A stretch of 64,000 nt of DNA from Cellulomonas humilata (GTDB lineage Bacteria > Actinomycetota > Actinomycetes > Actinomycetales > Cellulomonadaceae), in the NCBI RefSeq assembly GCF_030814415.1, contig NZ_JAUSVB010000001.1, positions 434,001-498,000 of the forward strand, in the 5' to 3' direction. A program made the position numbers and the translations under genes. The notes beneath the pieces are model-generated. The model ran no database searches and was not told where the DNA came from. It saw only the letters and a list, made by a program, of their open reading frames with translations. Of this stretch, positions 1-8,032 are shown piece after piece (the first letter of the stretch is position 1; the number at the start of each line of letters is the position of its first letter).

Positions 1-552
1 GATCGGGACGGCGGAGCCGAAGACGGAGGTGACCTCGGGGGCGGCGGCCTCCCAGTCGTACGCGTCCGCGGCGACCGTGACCAGCAGCGTGAACGACGCC
101 TTGAGCGAGCCGCCCAGCCCGGACCACACGTCGCGCGGGCGGTTGTGGTCGTCGGGGGCGAGCGCCAGCTGGACGCCCGACGACAGCTGCCGGGGCAAGT
201 GGTTCCCGGGGAGCACCTGGTGCGCCAGCAGCCGCGTCAGCGCGTCACCGAGCAGCAGGTGCTCGTCGCGCGACGACCCCGCCCACGCGCTGACCAGGTA
301 GGACAGCTGCACCATCGGCAGCGCGTGCCGGCGCTCCGTCGAGCCGTTGGTGGCGGCCCTGGTCGACGGCCCACGCGCCGGCTGGCTGCTGCGCGACACC
401 CCGTACAGGAAGAGGTTGACGGTCAGCCGGTTGACCTGCGCCGACCACGTGCTCGACGGCGCGTCGAAGGAGATGTCGCCCTGCTCGGTGGACAGCGGCA
501 GCGTGGCGCGCAGGAGGCTCTCCAGGCCGTCCTCGACCACCGGGATCAGCAC
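1..552 (-). CDS. DUF4255 (Pvc16 N-terminal-like) protein, 3' end beyond window
   Basis: Partial: the 5' part (184 codons) lies here and the reading frame is open to base 1. It starts at a GTG preceded by GGGGAG; an in-frame ATG at 600 is less well placed. The N-terminus reads VLIPVVEDGLESLLRATL, followed by DISFDAPSSTWSAQ and a VNLFLYGV strand, the pattern of the DUF4255/Pvc16 N-terminal domain. Family members are sheath- or tube-terminator-associated proteins of phage-tail-like contractile injection systems. The PAAR-like gene just upstream on the same strand supports that context. The rest of the machine would lie to the left of the window. The family assignment is from pattern recognition; the exact structural role is inferred. 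Confidence 0.72.
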   Translation of the reverse strand, partial: MLIPVVEDGLESLLRATLPLSTEQGDISFDAPSSTWSAQVNRLTVNLFLYGVSRSSQPARGPSTRAATNGSTERRHALPMVQLSYLVSAWAGSSRDEHLLLGDALTRLLAHQVLPGNHLPRQLSSGVQLALAPDDHNRPRDVWSGLGGSLKASFTLLVTVAADAYDWEAAAPEVTSVFGSAVPI

Positions 553-692
553 GGCCTGCTCCCCTCGACGCGCTCTGCATCTGTTGCAGAACCCCCGCAT
601 GACCAGGCACGACGGGACATCCGCAGGCTATGCAGGGGCCCTTCGCGGGAGCATCGGTAATCGCTACCGAAGTTGGTCCGTCAGTCGGCAAG

Positions 693-1085
693 TCACCCTT
701 CGAGGGTCTTCATCGCGCCCGGGTTGAGGATCTGGATGACGCCCCCGTACGCGCACTGGCAGGTGGCGCCCATCGTGAGGGCGGGCTTGCCGCCGATGAG
801 GGTCTGCGTCGCTCCGTTCATCCACGGCGCGACCGTCGCGGGGATGCACGGCATGGGCGTCAGGACGCCAAGTGCGGCGGCGGTCGCTGCCGCGACCATC
901 GGGTTGGCCAGGCTCGTGCACATGCCGAAGGGCGGGATGTTCGCGCCGGGCATCATGTCCGTGATCGCCGCCGCCGGCTTGCCCTCCACCAGGACGCGCG
1001 CGATCGGCAGGACGACGAGGGTCGACGGTGCGATGCCGAAGCTGCACTGCAGCATGGCGGTCGCGGTCGCAGCAGGCTTGCCCAT
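693..1085 (-). CDS. PAAR-like (DUF4280) spike-tip protein
   Basis: This 130-residue protein has no signal peptide and is rich in Gly, Ala, Pro, Cys and Met. It carries repeated GxPA turns (VEGKPAAAITD, IGGKPALTMGA) and Cys residues spaced as in DUF4280/PAAR-like proteins (LQCSF, GMCTS, MPCIP, CQCAY). PAAR-family proteins cap the spike of contractile injection systems and may carry effectors. It starts 4 bases after the stop of the upstream lipoprotein gene and precedes the DUF4255 gene by about 140 bases, so the three genes look co-transcribed. Membership in a contractile system rests on this pair of genes only, because the rest of the cluster is outside the window. Confidence 0.75.
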   Translation of the reverse strand: MGKPAATATAMLQCSFGIAPSTLVVLPIARVLVEGKPAAAITDMMPGANIPPFGMCTSLANPMVAAATAAALGVLTPMPCIPATVAPWMNGATQTLIGGKPALTMGATCQCAYGGVIQILNPGAMKTLEG

Positions 1086-1089
1086 CAGG

Positions 1090-1563
1090 TCACCACTCCG
1101 TCCCCTGCACCGACTGCGTCAGCTGCACCCCGTCCGTCGTCGTGACGAAGCACAGGGTCGTGCGGTCCTCGTCCTGCTCCCAGCTGCGCGGCGACGGCAG
1201 CAGGTACGTGAAGAAGAGCTCGGAGTCGCGGTAGTCGACGCCCACGTAGTCCGCGTACTCCTGCGCGCACGCCCCGTCCGCGAACGACTTCAGCGCGGCC
1301 TCGCCGGGGAACGTCTCCGGCGTCGTGTCCGTCCCGGGGTCGGTGTACGTGGCGAGCGCGTACGCCTCCTGCTCGTGCGGCACCTCGCACTCCACGCGGT
1401 CCAGCGTGGTGAACGTCGTCGTGATCTCCTCGGGCGCCGTGAAGCAGTCGCCCACCTCGACGTCGAACACCGAGATCTGGTCGGTGTCGTCCCGGTCGAA
1501 CAGCGAGCAGCCCGGGAGCAGCAGGACGACCCCCACCACCAGCACCCCGCGCCACACCCGCAT
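1090..1563 (-). CDS. Secreted lipoprotein with septum-formation-like domain
   Basis: The 157-residue product has a lipoprotein signal peptide (hydrophobic run then LLPGCS, lipidation Cys near residue 19). The mature part resembles the actinobacterial septum-formation domain: V-FDVEVGDCF near the start, a CEVPHEQEAYA segment, and a late Cys (TTLCFV). Those proteins are small extracytoplasmic domains of unknown biochemistry. GAGGAGGG precedes the ATG, with a TAGGCT -10 element further upstream. The gene sits immediately ahead of the PAAR-like gene (4-base gap), so it may be part of the injection-system operon. That link is contextual only. Confidence 0.7.
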   Translation of the reverse strand: MRVWRGVLVVGVVLLLPGCSLFDRDDTDQISVFDVEVGDCFTAPEEITTTFTTLDRVECEVPHEQEAYALATYTDPGTDTTPETFPGEAALKSFADGACAQEYADYVGVDYRDSELFFTYLLPSPRSWEQDEDRTTLCFVTTTDGVQLTQSVQGTEW

Positions 1564-1586
1564 GGACCCTCCTCGCCGCCGTTGGC

Positions 1587-1592
1587 AGCCTA
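1587..1592 (-). promoter_or_regulatory. -10 element (TAGGCT) for lipoprotein/PAAR/DUF4255 operon
   Basis: TAGGCT fits the actinobacterial TANNNT -10 pattern and lies about 23 bases before the ATG at 1563, leaving room for a short leader containing the Shine-Dalgarno sequence. A TGGACG-like -35 is 16-17 bases upstream. Assigned by eye. Confidence 0.4.
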
Positions 1593-1778
1593 GGAGCGAC
1601 GTCGGGCCCGTCCATCCGTAGTCGTTGCGTAACTTGTGCCAGACGAGGCCCTGAGCTCGACGACGGTTCGTTCGCAGTGGTTCACGTCAGACGTGCGCCG
1701 ATCACCGGTCAGAGCCGACCGCTCCCTGCCACGATCCGGAGGCCTGACGACCGGCCGTCGGACGTAGCGCGAGCCTGT

Positions 1779-3008
1779 TCAGCCTGCCCACAGCACGAGG
1801 TCGAAGGTCGACAAAGCGTGGGTGACGTAGCTGAACGCCGATCCACCGTTGACAAATCCGGAGTGAATACCGTACGCCGTGTAGTTGTAGAACCACGGGC
1901 CACCGCTATCTCCATCAGTCGTGATGTGGCTGGCTACACCGCCGAGGGGCCCAACGCGATAAGGATTCCCCCCGCCATCCGGGATCTTCGGCGAATAGTA
2001 CAACGCGGTGTACACCATCTTGGCGCAGCCGTAACCCGTTTTTCCCCCGTATTTGCACACCGTCGAGTTGACCGAGGGCTTGGCCGCCGCCGAGAAGTTT
2101 CGGTACGGTGCAGTTGGTGCACCGACATAAGTGCGACCACTGAACATCTGACTGCTCCAGAACCATCGGAAGTCACCGCCGATCGCTCCGTCGTTGGTCG
2201 ACAACGAACCGGAAAGCACGGTAAAGATGTTGGCCTTGTTCCCCGTGTACGTCAGGTTGCCAGGGCAGTGGCCGGCGGTCAGTACACCCAGGTGCGCGCT
2301 CGTCCGCTTCTTCACGGGGAAGGCAGCGGTGCACCACGGGCGATCTCCGTTCATGAGCCAGTCCCCGCCGTCGTACGCCTCGCTCCCGGCGATGGGCTCC
2401 TCCTTCGCCTCGACGACGAGGCCGAAGCCGTCCGGGAGGTCGATCTCCTCGCTGACCTGAGCGGAGAACGTCTCCGCCGAAGGCTCGGCCGCACGAGCCG
2501 TCGCCGCTTTGTCGGCTGCGGATTGCGTGGCCTCGGTGCGGACGACGTGAAACGAGCGGTCGCGCCAGTCGAGGTAGGAGGCGACGCTCTCGGCACCCAC
2601 GAACTCCTCCTCCGCCTTCGTCAGCAGAGCGAGCGAGATCCCTTCGAGCTCCCGCTCCGAGTACTGCGCGCCGGCGACGAGCGAAGCACCCTTCGGCAGC
2701 GACGCCGCAGTGCGAGCGCCAGCAGGCAGGGCGCCCTTGAATGCGATCCTTCCCCGGTTCTCGCCCTCGATAACAGCCTCGGCGAACGTCTCGGGGAATC
2801 GCTCGCGCAATACCGTTGCTGCTCTGTCGAACTTTTCCTGCCACGTCAGGGCACCCGGAGGGAGCACCTTTTCAGCGGACGCGCGGTTGCCATCGCCGGC
2901 TCCTGGTCCTCCGCTCGCCCCAGCGGCCACCGGTGCGCACAGAATGGCAATGGAAACGCTGAGCCCAATGGCGGACGCGCGAAAGCCCCGCTGCATTCTT
3001 GTCGACAT
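1779..3008 (-). CDS. Secreted chymotrypsin-like (S1) serine protease precursor
   Basis: This 409-residue preproenzyme begins with a basic stretch and a hydrophobic signal (IGLSVSIAILCAPVAAGA) and continues into an acidic, Ala/Glu-rich propeptide of about 190 residues. The mature domain shows the S1 catalytic triad in order: His247 in LTAGHC, Asp273 in NDGAIG, Ser368 in GDSGGPW. Two Cys pairs flank these sites, as in streptogrisin-like enzymes. It would be exported, self-process and degrade extracellular protein. Base composition is less G+C-rich than in neighbouring genes, with more A/T at third positions, so recent acquisition is possible. No partner gene is evident. Confidence 0.88.
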   Translation of the reverse strand: MSTRMQRGFRASAIGLSVSIAILCAPVAAGASGGPGAGDGNRASAEKVLPPGALTWQEKFDRAATVLRERFPETFAEAVIEGENRGRIAFKGALPAGARTAASLPKGASLVAGAQYSERELEGISLALLTKAEEEFVGAESVASYLDWRDRSFHVVRTEATQSAADKAATARAAEPSAETFSAQVSEEIDLPDGFGLVVEAKEEPIAGSEAYDGGDWLMNGDRPWCTAAFPVKKRTSAHLGVLTAGHCPGNLTYTGNKANIFTVLSGSLSTNDGAIGGDFRWFWSSQMFSGRTYVGAPTAPYRNFSAAAKPSVNSTVCKYGGKTGYGCAKMVYTALYYSPKIPDGGGNPYRVGPLGGVASHITTDGDSGGPWFYNYTAYGIHSGFVNGGSAFSYVTHALSTFDLVLWAG

Positions 3009-3148
3009 GGCCGGACACTAGCAGTGCTCTGTTGGCGCCGACAAGGGTCAGAATTCAGCGGTGAGACTGAATGGAATAGGAGCGACGCGCGGCAGCGCCG
3101 CGCTCTCGTCGGCGCATGCCTCGACGGGAGACTCCCGGCGCCCCATGG

Positions 3149-3154
3149 CAGGAT
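3149..3154 (+). promoter_or_regulatory. -10-like hexamer 6 bases before OsmC start
   Basis: CAGGAT followed by exactly six bases and then the ATG at 3161. This is the spacing expected for a leaderless transcript, and no good Shine-Dalgarno sequence precedes the ATG. The same hexamer and spacing precede the phosphatase gene at 35273. Confidence 0.35.
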
Positions 3155-3160
3155 CGCGGC

Positions 3161-3616
3161 ATGACGACGGAGCAGACGACAGCGCCCGACATCACCAAGA
3201 ACGCGGGCGACACCGAGCTGTGGGTGGAGCGCACGGGCAAGCGCCTGTACACGGGACGCAACTCGCGCGGCGCCGAGGTGAGCATCGGCGGGGTCGAGGT
3301 CGACGGAGCGTTCAGCCCGGGCGAGCTGCTGAAGATCGCGCTCGCCGGCTGCAGCGGCCTGTCGGCCGACTCCAAGCTCGCGCACCGGCTCGGCGACGAC
3401 GTCGAGGTGGTCATCAAGGTCACGGGCATGGCCGGTGACGAGGACCGCTACCCCGCGTTCGCCGAGGAGCTGGTGGTGGACCTGAGCTCGCTCGACCCGG
3501 AGGCCCGCGAGCGCCTCATCACCGTCGTGCACCGTGCCATCGACTCGCACTGCACCGTCGGCCGCACTCTCGACGCGGGCGCGAACGTGCAGCTGACCGT
3601 GACCGGGGAGCGTTGA
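3161..3616 (+). CDS. OsmC-family protein
   Basis: This 151-residue protein shows OsmC family marks: a GVEVDGAFSPGELLKIALAGCSGLSADS segment in which the first redox Cys lies in the helix after the PGELL motif, and a second Cys in DSHCTVGRTL near the C-terminus. OsmC/Ohr proteins are thiol-dependent peroxidases acting on organic hydroperoxides, but many members remain uncharacterised. The ATG at 3161 is preferred to an upstream ATG because homologous domains start near here and a -10-like hexamer lies six bases before it. The stop overlaps the start of the next gene (TGATG), which suggests translational coupling. Confidence 0.85.
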   Translation: MTTEQTTAPDITKNAGDTELWVERTGKRLYTGRNSRGAEVSIGGVEVDGAFSPGELLKIALAGCSGLSADSKLAHRLGDDVEVVIKVTGMAGDEDRYPAFAEELVVDLSSLDPEARERLITVVHRAIDSHCTVGRTLDAGANVQLTVTGER

Positions 3617-4356
3617 TGGCCGGCATCGTCGAGGCGGCCCTCGCCAAGGCCGTGACCATCCCGTCGTCCACGATCCACGCGCACGTCAGCTCGTTGCGGC
3701 GCCGGCACCCGGACGCCTCCCCGGAGGAGCTGGTGCGCCTCCTGGAGAAGGAGTACCTGCTGGTGGTGCAGAGCACCGGCGGTGCGGTGGGCGCGACGGC
3801 TGCGGCTCCGGCGGTCGGGACGGGGGTCGCCCTGGCGCTCACGGCCAGCGACATCGCGACGTTCTTCGGGGCGTCGGCCGCGTTCGCGCTGGCGGTGGCC
3901 AGCGTGCACGGCATCGAGGTCGAGGATGCGGACCGCCGTCGCGCGCTCCTGCTGACCACGATCCTCGGGGACTCCGGCGCCAAGATCGTCACGGACGGTG
4001 CGGAGCTGACCAGCGTCAGCGTCGCCCGCTCGCTGCTGACGCGGATGCCGATGGCGACGGTCCGCAAGGTGAACACGACGATGACCCGGCGCTTCGTGCG
4101 CACGCAGGTCTCCAAGCAGACCGGTCTGGCCTTCGGGCGCATCATCCCGTTCGGCATCGGCCTGGTGATCGGCGTCGCGGGCGCGCGTGCGCTGGGCAAG
4201 AACGTGATCGAGGGCGCCCGCAAGGCGTTCGGTCCGCCGCCGCTCACGTTCCCGCGGGTCATCGAGGTCGCGGGGCCCGACGACAAGCCGGTGCTCGTGC
4301 CCGCCGAGCCCAAGCGGCTGACGGGCCGCCTCAAGCGGATCGGCTCCAAGAAGTAG
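3616..4356 (+). CDS. EcsC-like protein of unknown function
   Basis: This 246-residue protein has an N-terminal helical region (HVSSLRRRHPDASPEELVRLLEK), then a Gly/Ala-rich hydrophobic stretch (GAVGATAAAPAVGTGVALALTASD). It continues with a region resembling EcsC-family proteins (ASAAFALAVASVHGIEVED followed by ALLLTTILGDSG) and a second hydrophobic segment near FGIGLVIGVAGARALG. It probably associates with the membrane. Its ATG overlaps the OsmC stop by one base, so the pair is likely co-translated. It converges on the aldo/keto reductase with a 3-base gap. Biochemical role unknown. Confidence 0.6.
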   Translation: MAGIVEAALAKAVTIPSSTIHAHVSSLRRRHPDASPEELVRLLEKEYLLVVQSTGGAVGATAAAPAVGTGVALALTASDIATFFGASAAFALAVASVHGIEVEDADRRRALLLTTILGDSGAKIVTDGAELTSVSVARSLLTRMPMATVRKVNTTMTRRFVRTQVSKQTGLAFGRIIPFGIGLVIGVAGARALGKNVIEGARKAFGPPPLTFPRVIEVAGPDDKPVLVPAEPKRLTGRLKRIGSKK

Positions 4357-4359
4357 GGA

Positions 4360-5349
4360 CTACCAGCGGGCGTGCACGTGCTGGCGGATCCGCCCGTCGT
4401 ACACGCCGCGCAGGCCGTCGAGCGTCTCCTCGTCGACGGGCGGCAGCGCCGCGGCCTGCGCGTTCGCGACGGCCTGGGCCGCGGAACGTGCCCCGGGGAT
4501 GACGACGGACATCCCGGGCTGGTCGATGATCCACCGCAGCGCGAGCTGGGCCGTCGTGGCGCCCGCCGGCGTCAGGTCCGCGACCTCGCGGGCAGCCGCG
4601 ACACCGACCTCGAACGGCACCCCCGCGAACGTCTCGCCGACGTCGAACGCCTCGCCGGCGCGGTTGTAGGAGCGGTGGTCGTCGGCGGCGAACTGCGTGT
4701 CCTCGTCGTACTTGCCGGACAGCAGGCCGGACGCCAGCGGCACGCGCGCGATGATCCCGACGCCCTCGGCGGCCGCCAGGGGCAGCACCTGCTCGAGCGG
4801 CTTGCGGCGGAACACGTTGAGGATGATCTGCACCGTGGCGACGTGCGGCCGGATGATCGCCTCGAGGGCCTCGTCGACGGTCTCGACGGACACCCCGTAG
4901 GCGGCGATGCGCCCCTCGTCGACGAGCACGTCGAGGGCGTCGTAGGTGGACTCGCGGCGGTACACCTCCGACGGCGGGCAGTGCAGCTGCACCAGGTCGA
5001 GGGTGTCGACGTCGAGGTTCTCGCGCGAGCGGTCGGTCCAGGCGCGGAACCACGAGAGCGTGTAGGCGTCGGCGACGTGCGGGTCGGAGCGGCGGCCCAT
5101 CTTCGTCGCGACGGTCAGGCCGTGGTTGGGGCCGCGGGCGGCCAGGAACGAGCCGATGAGCTTCTCGGAGCGGCCGTCGCCGTACACGTCGGCGGTGTCC
5201 AGGAACGTCACGCCGGAGTCGACGGCGGCTCCCAGGACCTCCAGCGCCGCCTCGTCGGACACCGACCCCCAGTCCGCGCCGAGCTGCCAGCACCCCAGCC
5301 CCACGACCCCGACCGACCGACCCGTCCTGCCCAGCAGCCTGCTCTCCAT
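4360..5349 (-). CDS. Aldo/keto reductase
   Basis: The 329-residue protein is a full-length NADPH-dependent aldo/keto reductase (TIM barrel). Recognisable elements are GLGCWQLGADWG at the N-terminus, the catalytic Asp/Tyr segment FLDTADVYGDGRSE, the Lys in VATKMGRRSD and the His in LVQLHCPP. The C-terminal cofactor loop reads SVVIPGARSAAQAVAN. The substrate cannot be told from sequence. It stands alone, divergent from the SRPBCC gene. Confidence 0.9.
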   Translation of the reverse strand: MESRLLGRTGRSVGVVGLGCWQLGADWGSVSDEAALEVLGAAVDSGVTFLDTADVYGDGRSEKLIGSFLAARGPNHGLTVATKMGRRSDPHVADAYTLSWFRAWTDRSRENLDVDTLDLVQLHCPPSEVYRRESTYDALDVLVDEGRIAAYGVSVETVDEALEAIIRPHVATVQIILNVFRRKPLEQVLPLAAAEGVGIIARVPLASGLLSGKYDEDTQFAADDHRSYNRAGEAFDVGETFAGVPFEVGVAAAREVADLTPAGATTAQLALRWIIDQPGMSVVIPGARSAAQAVANAQAAALPPVDEETLDGLRGVYDGRIRQHVHARW

Positions 5350-5384
5350 GGACAGGGACGCTACCCCGCGCGGACGATGGGGGC

Positions 5385-5867
5385 GTGACGAGCATCCCGA
5401 TCGACGCCGTGGTCCGGTCCTTCCCGGTCGATGCCACCACGGCGTGGGAGCTGGTCGCTGACCTGCGCAACCACGAGCGCTGGATACCGATGACCCGGGT
5501 GTCGCTCGACGGGCCTGCAGCGGCGGGCGCGACGGTCACCGCTGTGTCGGGGCCGTTCGCGCGGCGCGGGTTCCCCGGCCTCGCCGACGTGATGACCGTC
5601 GACCGTTACGACCCCCCGGTCGGTGCGGAGCCGGGCGTCGCGACGTTCACCAAGATCGGCTGGGTGCTCAGAGGGCACGCGAGCATCATCGTCGTGCCCG
5701 CGGGGCCGTCCTCCAGCCGCGTGTTCTGGAGCGAGGACGTCTACCTGGCGGGCCCGCTCCCCCGGCGACTCACCGGCGCACTGCTCTCCCCGTTCCTCGG
5801 CGGGATGGTGCGATACGCGCTTCTGAAAGCCCGAGGCGAGGCTCGCGCAACAGATCGTCATCGCTAG
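5385..5867 (+). CDS. SRPBCC (START-like/polyketide cyclase) family protein
   Basis: This 160-residue single-domain protein has the SRPBCC layout: a beta strand with VRSFPVDATTAWELVADLRNHERWIP (the helix-loop after strand one), central strands (TFTKIGWVLRGHASIIVVP) and a long C-terminal helix. Such proteins bind hydrophobic ligands in a helix-grip cavity. It starts at GTG 5385, divergent from the aldo/keto reductase. The first of the GCGCAACAGATCG repeats that precede the arginine operon overlaps its 3' end. Ligand unknown. Confidence 0.78.
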   Translation: MTSIPIDAVVRSFPVDATTAWELVADLRNHERWIPMTRVSLDGPAAAGATVTAVSGPFARRGFPGLADVMTVDRYDPPVGAEPGVATFTKIGWVLRGHASIIVVPAGPSSSRVFWSEDVYLAGPLPRRLTGALLSPFLGGMVRYALLKARGEARATDRHR

Positions 5868-5903
5868 CCCAAACTGCGCAACAGATCGCGCCACAGCGCG
5901 CAA
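5845..5903 (+). promoter_or_regulatory. Iterated GCGCAA operator ahead of arginine operon
   Basis: The 13-mer GCGCAACAGATCG occurs at 5845-5857 and 5876-5888, exactly 31 bases (about three helical turns) apart. A partial copy starting GCGCAA lies two further turns downstream at 5897. Phased direct repeats upstream of amino-acid catabolic genes are typical of cooperative binding by Lrp/AsnC-type octamers. An Lrp/AsnC gene lies at 9540-10025. The assignment to that regulator is inference. Confidence 0.5.
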
Positions 5904-5972
5904 TCCGAGTTGAACGGTCCGGGCCGTACCGACTCGTAGCCTTGTGGGAACGACACGCCACGAGGAGCCTTC

Positions 5973-6818
5973 ATGACCCCGACCGCCCCCGGACGTACCG
6001 ATCGCCGCTACCTGATGTGCGAGCCCGTCCACTACACGGTGTCCTACGAGATCAACCCGTGGATGGACAAGACGAAGTACACCGACGCCGACCTGGCCGT
6101 CCGCCAGTGGCGCACGCTGCGCGACGTGTACCTCGACCTCGGTCACACGGTCGAGACGATCGACCCGATCCCCGGCCTGCCGGACATGGTCTACGCCGCC
6201 AACGGCGCGACCGTCCTGGACGGCGTCGTCTACTCCGCCAAGTTCCGCTACGCCGAGCGCCAGCCCGAGGGCCCCGCGTACCAGAAGTGGTTCGCCGACC
6301 GCGGCTATGTCACGCACACCGCCGGCGAGACCAACGAGGGCGAGGGCGACCTGCTCGTTGTCGGTGACCTGGTCCTGGCCGGTACGGGCTTCCGCACCGA
6401 CCGCGCCGCGCACGCCGAGCTCCAGGAGCTCTTCGGCCGCCCGGTCATCTCGCTCGACCTGATCAGCCCGCACTACTACCACCTCGACACCGCGCTGGCC
6501 GTGCTGTCGAGCGACCCGGCCGACCCACAGATCGCGTACTACCCGCCGGCGTTCTCGGCCGGCTCGCGCGCCGTCCTGCGCCAGCTGTTCCCCGACGCGG
6601 TCGAGGCCACGGAGCGCGACGCGGTCGCCCTCGGCCTCAACGCGGTCTCCGACGGCCTGAACGTCGTCGTCGCCCCCGGCGCCGTCGACCTGGCCGCCGC
6701 GATCGCCGAGCGCGGGTACAACCCCATCCCGGTGGACACCAGCGAGCTGCTCAAGGGCGGCGGCGGCGCCAAGTGCTGCACGCTCGAGATCCGCCCCGCC
6801 TCGGGGTCCGGGCGATGA
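5973..6818 (+). CDS. Amidinotransferase-superfamily hydrolase: arginine dihydrolase or dimethylargininase
   Basis: This 281-residue guanidino-group-modifying enzyme has VSYEINPWM near residue 24, AANGA around Asn77, a GEGD acidic motif near 124, the catalytic His170 in HYYHLD and a C-terminal catalytic Cys in GGGGAKCCT (residues 268/269). Actinobacterial copies are commonly named DdaH. The Asn at the AANGA position, where deiminases and DDAH usually have Asp, is as I recall a mark of arginine dihydrolases that make ornithine directly. The downstream gene, overlapped by four bases, is ornithine aminotransferase, which fits arginine to ornithine conversion. AGGAG precedes the ATG. The exact reaction is unresolved by sequence alone. 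Confidence 0.82.
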   Translation: MTPTAPGRTDRRYLMCEPVHYTVSYEINPWMDKTKYTDADLAVRQWRTLRDVYLDLGHTVETIDPIPGLPDMVYAANGATVLDGVVYSAKFRYAERQPEGPAYQKWFADRGYVTHTAGETNEGEGDLLVVGDLVLAGTGFRTDRAAHAELQELFGRPVISLDLISPHYYHLDTALAVLSSDPADPQIAYYPPAFSAGSRAVLRQLFPDAVEATERDAVALGLNAVSDGLNVVVAPGAVDLAAAIAERGYNPIPVDTSELLKGGGGAKCCTLEIRPASGSGR

Positions 6819-8020
6819 CTCTCGTGGACGTTGGCACCGCGTCGGTCCTCGCGCCGAACTACCACCCGCTGCCCGTCACGCTGGTCGACGGCCTCGGCTC
6901 CTGGGTGACCGACGACGAGGGCCGGCGCTACCTGGACCTGCTGTCGGGGTACTCGGCGCTGAACTTCGGCCACCGGCACCCGGTGCTGACCGCGGCGGCG
7001 CACGCCCAGATCGACAAGCTGACGCTCACGTCCCGCGCGTTCGACCACGAGCTGCTCGAGCCGTTCGCGGCCCGTCTGGCGGCCCTCGTCGGCCCGCTCG
7101 TCGCCGGCCCGCCCATGGTGCTGCCGATGAACACGGGCGCCGAGGCCGTCGAGACCGCCATCAAGGCCGCCCGCAAGTGGGGCTACGACGTCAAGGGCGT
7201 CCCCGCGGACCGCGCGACGATCATCGTGGCCGACGGCAACTTCCACGGCCGCACGACGACGATCGTGTCGTTCTCGACCGACCCGGACGCCCGGCGCGGC
7301 TTCGGCCCGTACACGCCCGGCTTCCGCGTGGTCCCGTACGGCGACGCCCAGGCGCTCGCCGACGCCATGGACGAGACCACCGTCGCCGTCCTCCTGGAGC
7401 CGATCCAGGGCGAGCAGGGTGTCGTCGTCCCGCCGGCGGACTACCTCCCGGCCGTCCGCGCGCTCTGCTCGGCCCACGACGTCCTCTTCATCGCCGACGA
7501 GATCCAGTCCGGCCTCGGCCGCACCGGCACCACGCTCGCGTCCGAGCTGTGGGGCGTGAAGCCCGACCTGGTCACCCTCGGCAAGGCGCTCGGCGGCGGG
7601 GTCATGCCCGTGTCGGCCGTCGTCGGTCGCGCGGACGTCCTCGGGGTCCTCACCGCGGGCACCCACGGCTCCACGTTCGGCGGCAACCCACTGGCGTGCG
7701 CCGTCGGCCTCGCGGTCATCGGCCTCCTGGAGACCGGCGAGCTGCAGGCACGCGCGACGACGCTCGGCCTGCACTGGGGAGCGCGCCTCGACGCCCTGGT
7801 CGACGAGGGCCTGCTCTCCTCGTCGCGCCGCGTGGGCCTGTGGGCCGGTCTGGACGTCACGCCGCCGGTGACCGGCCGTCAGCTCTGCGAGCGCCTCCTG
7901 GCCCGCGGCGTGCTGGCCAAGGACACCCACGGCAGCACCATCCGCCTGGCACCCCCGCTCACGATCACGCTCGAGGACCTCGACCTGGCGACGGACCGCC
8001 TCACGGACGCCCTCCGCTAG
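6815..8020 (+). CDS. rocD: Ornithine aminotransferase
   Basis: This 401-residue class-III PLP aminotransferase has LDLLSGYSALNFGHRHPVL near the N-terminus, MNTGAEAVETAIKAARKWGY, DGNFHGRTTT, EPIQGEQGV, the PLP-contacting Asp in FIADEIQSGLGRTG, and the Schiff-base Lys in TLGKALGGGVMPVSA. The YSALNFGH signature is typical of ornithine:2-oxo-acid aminotransferases, which give glutamate-5-semialdehyde. Its ATG overlaps the stop of the upstream hydrolase (ATGA), so arginine can be routed through ornithine to proline or glutamate. A start further upstream would only extend into the hydrolase gene. Confidence 0.92.
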   Translation: MTLVDVGTASVLAPNYHPLPVTLVDGLGSWVTDDEGRRYLDLLSGYSALNFGHRHPVLTAAAHAQIDKLTLTSRAFDHELLEPFAARLAALVGPLVAGPPMVLPMNTGAEAVETAIKAARKWGYDVKGVPADRATIIVADGNFHGRTTTIVSFSTDPDARRGFGPYTPGFRVVPYGDAQALADAMDETTVAVLLEPIQGEQGVVVPPADYLPAVRALCSAHDVLFIADEIQSGLGRTGTTLASELWGVKPDLVTLGKALGGGVMPVSAVVGRADVLGVLTAGTHGSTFGGNPLACAVGLAVIGLLETGELQARATTLGLHWGARLDALVDEGLLSSSRRVGLWAGLDVTPPVTGRQLCERLLARGVLAKDTHGSTIRLAPPLTITLEDLDLATDRLTDALR

Positions 8021-8032
8021 ATCGCCCGACAC

